Shown here: piece after piece, positions 63,801 to 64,000 of the stretch
How the letters are laid out: the number at the start of each line of letters is the position of its first letter
Numbering within the stretch: the first letter of the stretch is position 1
Assembly: GCF_021044625.1 (NCBI RefSeq)
Contig: NZ_CP087999.1
Location: forward strand, 3,865,001-3,929,000
Reading direction: 5' to 3'
Length of the DNA: 64,000 nt
DNA from: Geomonas sp. RF6
GTDB lineage: Bacteria > Desulfobacterota > Desulfuromonadia > Geobacterales > Geobacteraceae
Translations under genes and position numbers: made by a program
The notes under the pieces: model-generated
Told to the model about the DNA's origin: nothing
What the model saw: only the letters and a program-made list of their open reading frames with translations
Databases searched by the model: none

Positions 63801-64000
63801 GCACCTACACCGTTACGGTCGTGGTGACCGACAAGGACGGCGGCGCCGGGGCCGGGACGACCGTCGTCACCGTCGGTAATGTGGCCCCTGTGGTCAATGC
63901 CGGCCCGGATGCGACATTGAACGAAACCCGTTCCTTTACCAGTGCCGGTTCCTTTACGGATCCGGGGGGTGACAGCTGGAGCGCGACGGTGAACTACGGC
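54869..64000 (+). CDS. Giant secreted multidomain protein (PKD, Asp-rich, FG-GAP, beta-sandwich and terpenoid-cyclase-like domains), 3' end outside window
   Basis: The frame is open for 3,044 codons to the window edge. GGAGGGAAC precedes the ATG. Signal peptide 1-29 (cut after VFA). Residues 30-485: unrecognised helical region. 483-660: PKD and Ig-like. 660-870: four Asp-rich units (YRDADGDGFGDP), ending in a MopE-like NNGIDEDCSS. 870-1180: five FG-GAP units (DFNGDGNLDF). 1188-2235: about eight PKD domains, two interrupted by inserted modules (about 1313-1482, LamG/ConA-like; about 1840-2000). 2238-2630: alpha/alpha toroid like squalene cyclases (RRIIDRQQTNGSWP, GGGWRYSWN). 2630-end: at least five more PKD/Ig domains. 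Likely surface or extracellular; adhesion or substrate binding is inferred. No catalytic Asp-rich cyclase motif was recognised. Confidence 0.9.
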   Translation, partial: MKTRHPNRWLASMITSLLLALAVCGPVFALNGFFTSDCNSILEPKSVFDKNEPICVSGSLQGTYSFPAICADVYIMDNRIWSGGETLADAMGSENRVCTQLGGSAVFEEHIAFPGKIKVGKFDLVTDADMNGKFDPAIDEVDDPGLSYGFEVRDFGHPPVDASAVATLKQGAHDISTGYSNSISQIGSFCDALNVLGIGLSLWSGDPLGAAIGAFGLVTGIPTSYNDWAISQGQKLIGAFDPNKTPQEASGIYGNVAKKWYDLYEDPADANYKVFATLDFAGVNAELAAASVPGSYPFAMKGSDPREAALIELANRSVEQAAIVKALRVSYEKYQGAYAVSDYEYSYRQLEMVRYFAGLLTDNLTATKLALQSYRDAMAAAGQNTFVYDVSMMQALKARVTTYGLSADEIASLKGVGFSDAQVALVESYVKAMKIPAESYTTDSALNAQIDLVAPTIQAVQGFAAASQSAMVTLAAEFTPHYPKANAGGPYTGLTGTQIMLDGSGSTDPDVADTLAYAWDLNNDGLFDDATGKTVLRTWEKPFTGLVGLRVTDGSGNSSVAYGKITVTSANHPPVITFTPAASSPRVSVSTPGTFAVVATDPDGDSLSYEWKLDGAVVSTGTNYTFTPPPATKGTKRLMVTVRDGKGAQAVEGRIVTMYLDCDPSDDTTKNTYYLDADNDTFGDPAAKTLACTPPSGYVTNSLDCDDSDRSTGKATATFYLDADGDGFGSPAGGKIACTAPAGYVTNTLDCDDGNAAVGKASTSFYRDGDGDSFGDPASSIVACSPPAGYVANSADCNDTSAAIGNTLATYYRDADGDGFGDPGSAVQACLQPAGTVTNALDCNDANPFAHRGAREFPNNGIDEDCSSATPDNWSKTFALGLDDSGWIYYAKSNGDGTFSNYHTLGYADGSSSRGIAIEDFNGDGYLDFIVGNGNGSLILFTNDGNDIFTRKGVVGTHPNHGGWIMELAAGDFNNDGFPDLVANGNSNVTAVFLSDGKGGFTRTTITTSYTGRGLDAGDFNGDGNLDFAISFYGTNDTWVYRGDGTGKFTGAPVGTATSSASDNYALAAADFDNDGKLDLIVSGSSNGDAFLFKGKGDGSFQGGVYVGSADVGTHSSIDAYDFNNDGNADIVQTDYYNRRFLFYPGKGDGTFAPPVQLGTSSNNFLSVSAPPYLTRAPGFPVAVAYPKEGTAAVGSSAGLDGSFSYAAQGGIVSFGWNFGDGATGAGSKPAHPYAAEGSYRAFLTVTDDAGHKAVDAAQVKALGAPPVANAGGPYAVGEAAASNARYSVTLDGSGSSDDAGIASYDWDFGDGFSDDFSDGNSTGWTPAQGTWSVVDGGYRQSNINIDRSDSFTGNPKGGDYTVEGDIMLLAGTGQEVQLLFRGADKDNHYEFIFRGRGYNDVLFYKIQNGSSWNLASAPLGFAPKLNTWYHLKVDASGSNFKCYVDGAQLLTVTDATHPAGRVGFSTYYSDARFDNLSVTSRGSGAKPTHLYPEGSYTARLKVTDKAGQSSTASTSVQAVKGNPPVANTGGPYTFGENVVNSNRWSVTLDGSASTDDTGIESYFWDFGDNSTGTGAKPSHVYTGARTYTVTLTVTDRSGLTSTATTTVTTKGNTLPQAKPGGPYLVDEKGASAGQWTVSFDGRSSTDDFGIYDYYWTFGDGGGAGGATPTHSYAAAGTYTVTLTVRDHAMQSHSATTTATVSVNALPVSRPGGTYTVDEGGAKDGKWTVTFDGSNSSDDYGIWKYDWNFGDGTTGSGAKPVHLYPAAGTYTATLTVTDNGRQTNSASTTVTVAGNSAPVAEAGAGKVTEAGFPATLSAAASTDDFGIRSYRWSFDLPTWSYSGMERIGDEALVWGDGSTWTARYLVSDTLFTRKADESYTGRVTVTGNGNRHMMWGLKNSSTDNNYTQFYHAIYFENGNINIYELGNNRGKYGTYTDNASYDLRIDTKSSGAIYYYRPAGTSSWTKLYESANSNGTPLRVGATVHSGLVSLGAFSTPQGALQLPPASVTEKSAVSATFNTPGTYTATVKVSDHASQSSTDSTTITVVAGEAPVASSGGPYLTNEDVPTRFNARGSTDDFGIRSYQWDFGDGEGMTTRNPWVDHRYTRSGVYTVTLTVTDYAGHSATDTTTATVTADPVVACVPWQFSGTSEMPHDAWSGKEITLKGAAWSLQTPLTYKWEFGDGTPPVSGTVADKRAIEAKHTYTGVDGQPFIATLTVTDANGKSSSDQYLVRLRAKSIDVEVNVSIDEGLWWLHVNQNRSSFAKGVYDSAVIDNGYWDNAGGWNGDAGGGVNGVYTSSPTASAIQAFQVNGHLELGDVRRDPYVETVARGLRFTSSRLSPASIGVQTYGDPDTNGNGIGVQTVEGRPIYEMGQVMDSIVSSGSPYSYAITGPAGVKGRSYFDLVTDMVDMYSWGQTDHTSSYGGGWRYSWNSDSDNSAAQWAAIGMLAAEEVWKIQAPRWVKERNDVWMTYTWDGTGFGYSGPGNGTNTTPSGLVQLAFDDVVGYDDPATPEDERDPRWKTAEAYIANNWSGNWWYPNYSLNNRFTYYGYYAFAKAMRSAKPKPVVNLKATGLDWYKDSTRGMARRIIDRQQTNGSWPQDSDPGWYVGYDLTTAWSVIILTPTLFVQPPVGDAGEDRVWGVDVPLTLDGSRSYHLDPFRKIVQYEWDLDGDGTFDTKGSDPKTSHIYTREKYPESALPKVVTVTLRVTDDNDPPKSSTDSAKITIAVPPHPPVADAGGPYRCFTGVPCQLDGGASFDIDPTDTITSYEWDINGDRSYGDLSGQNPAAVFTTPGMKNVGLKVADNGVMNNGVRLEAFAFTTVDVATNRAPAANAGGPYTVAEGSSLQIDGGASADPDGNALTYAWDLDNDGTFETTGTTRPFSRPDNGTFTVRLKVSDGGLESSSTATVIVTNVPPAVLQPATGSINEGGSYTAAGSFTDPGADTWSATVDYGDGSGVHPLTLSGKGFNLSHLYAQSGTYTVTVVVTDKDGGAGAGTTVVTVGNVAPVVNAGPDATLNETRSFTSAGSFTDPGGDSWSATVNYG

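Overview
The window is GC-rich, densely coded DNA from a Gram-negative, respiring deltaproteobacterium-type organism, most like the Geobacter/Geomonas group (Desulfuromonadia). That assignment is an inference from the overall gene set: a small aconitase next to pyruvate dehydrogenase, a caa3 oxidase cluster, several single-domain response regulators, HD-GYP, MoxR/Bat genes, and very large PKD/FG-GAP secreted proteins. No 16S gene or other marker is present.

Layout. 1-7.6 kb: 3' end of glpD, a UPF0158 gene, an Ogt-like protein whose active-site Cys is Ser, a chimeric gene carrying an ISL3-transposase zinc finger, a NarL-type regulator, a metallo-beta-lactamase-fold protein, a PLD-like protein, a divergent FtsZ-like protein and a lone receiver. 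7.6-12.2 kb: pta, moeA, a MOSC protein and an HtrA protease. 12.5-18.9 kb: DUF488, an orphan Rieske protein, then a tight operon of aconitase and pyruvate dehydrogenase E1alpha, E1beta and E2 without E3. 19-27.2 kb: a receiver, a CapA-like phosphatase, a Gly/His-rich secreted protein, and an RND pump - membrane fusion protein - rhomboid operon. 27.6-35.2 kb: a ferredoxin, a PNPOx-like protein, and a long minus-strand caa3-type cytochrome c oxidase operon with heme A biosynthesis (cupin, SCO, coxB, coxA, coxC, coxD, ctaA, ctaB).

At 35.5 kb lies an initiator tRNA-Met. A perfect 42-bp copy of its 3' part recurs 1.92 kb downstream. Between the two lie the tail of a tyrosine recombinase and AT-richer genes for small membrane proteins and a zinc-ribbon protein: a decayed integrative islet. 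37.6-47.2 kb is mixed accessory DNA (HD hydrolase, PLD/cardiolipin-synthase-like lipoprotein, SDR, BenE transporter, fasciclin and Ig-like proteins, HD-GYP, and an orphan RHH antitoxin with a toxin stub).

47.4-54.6 kb is a MoxR-DUF58-Bat operon into which two C/G-rich repeats have intruded. From 54,869 to the window edge one uninterrupted reading frame (at least 3,044 codons) encodes a giant secreted protein. It has about 15 PKD/Ig-like domains, Asp-rich and FG-GAP repeats, two beta-sandwich modules inserted inside PKD domains, and a terpenoid-cyclase-like alpha/alpha domain.

No CRISPR array, rRNA or intact transposase was seen. All family names come from motif recognition by eye; no database search was run.
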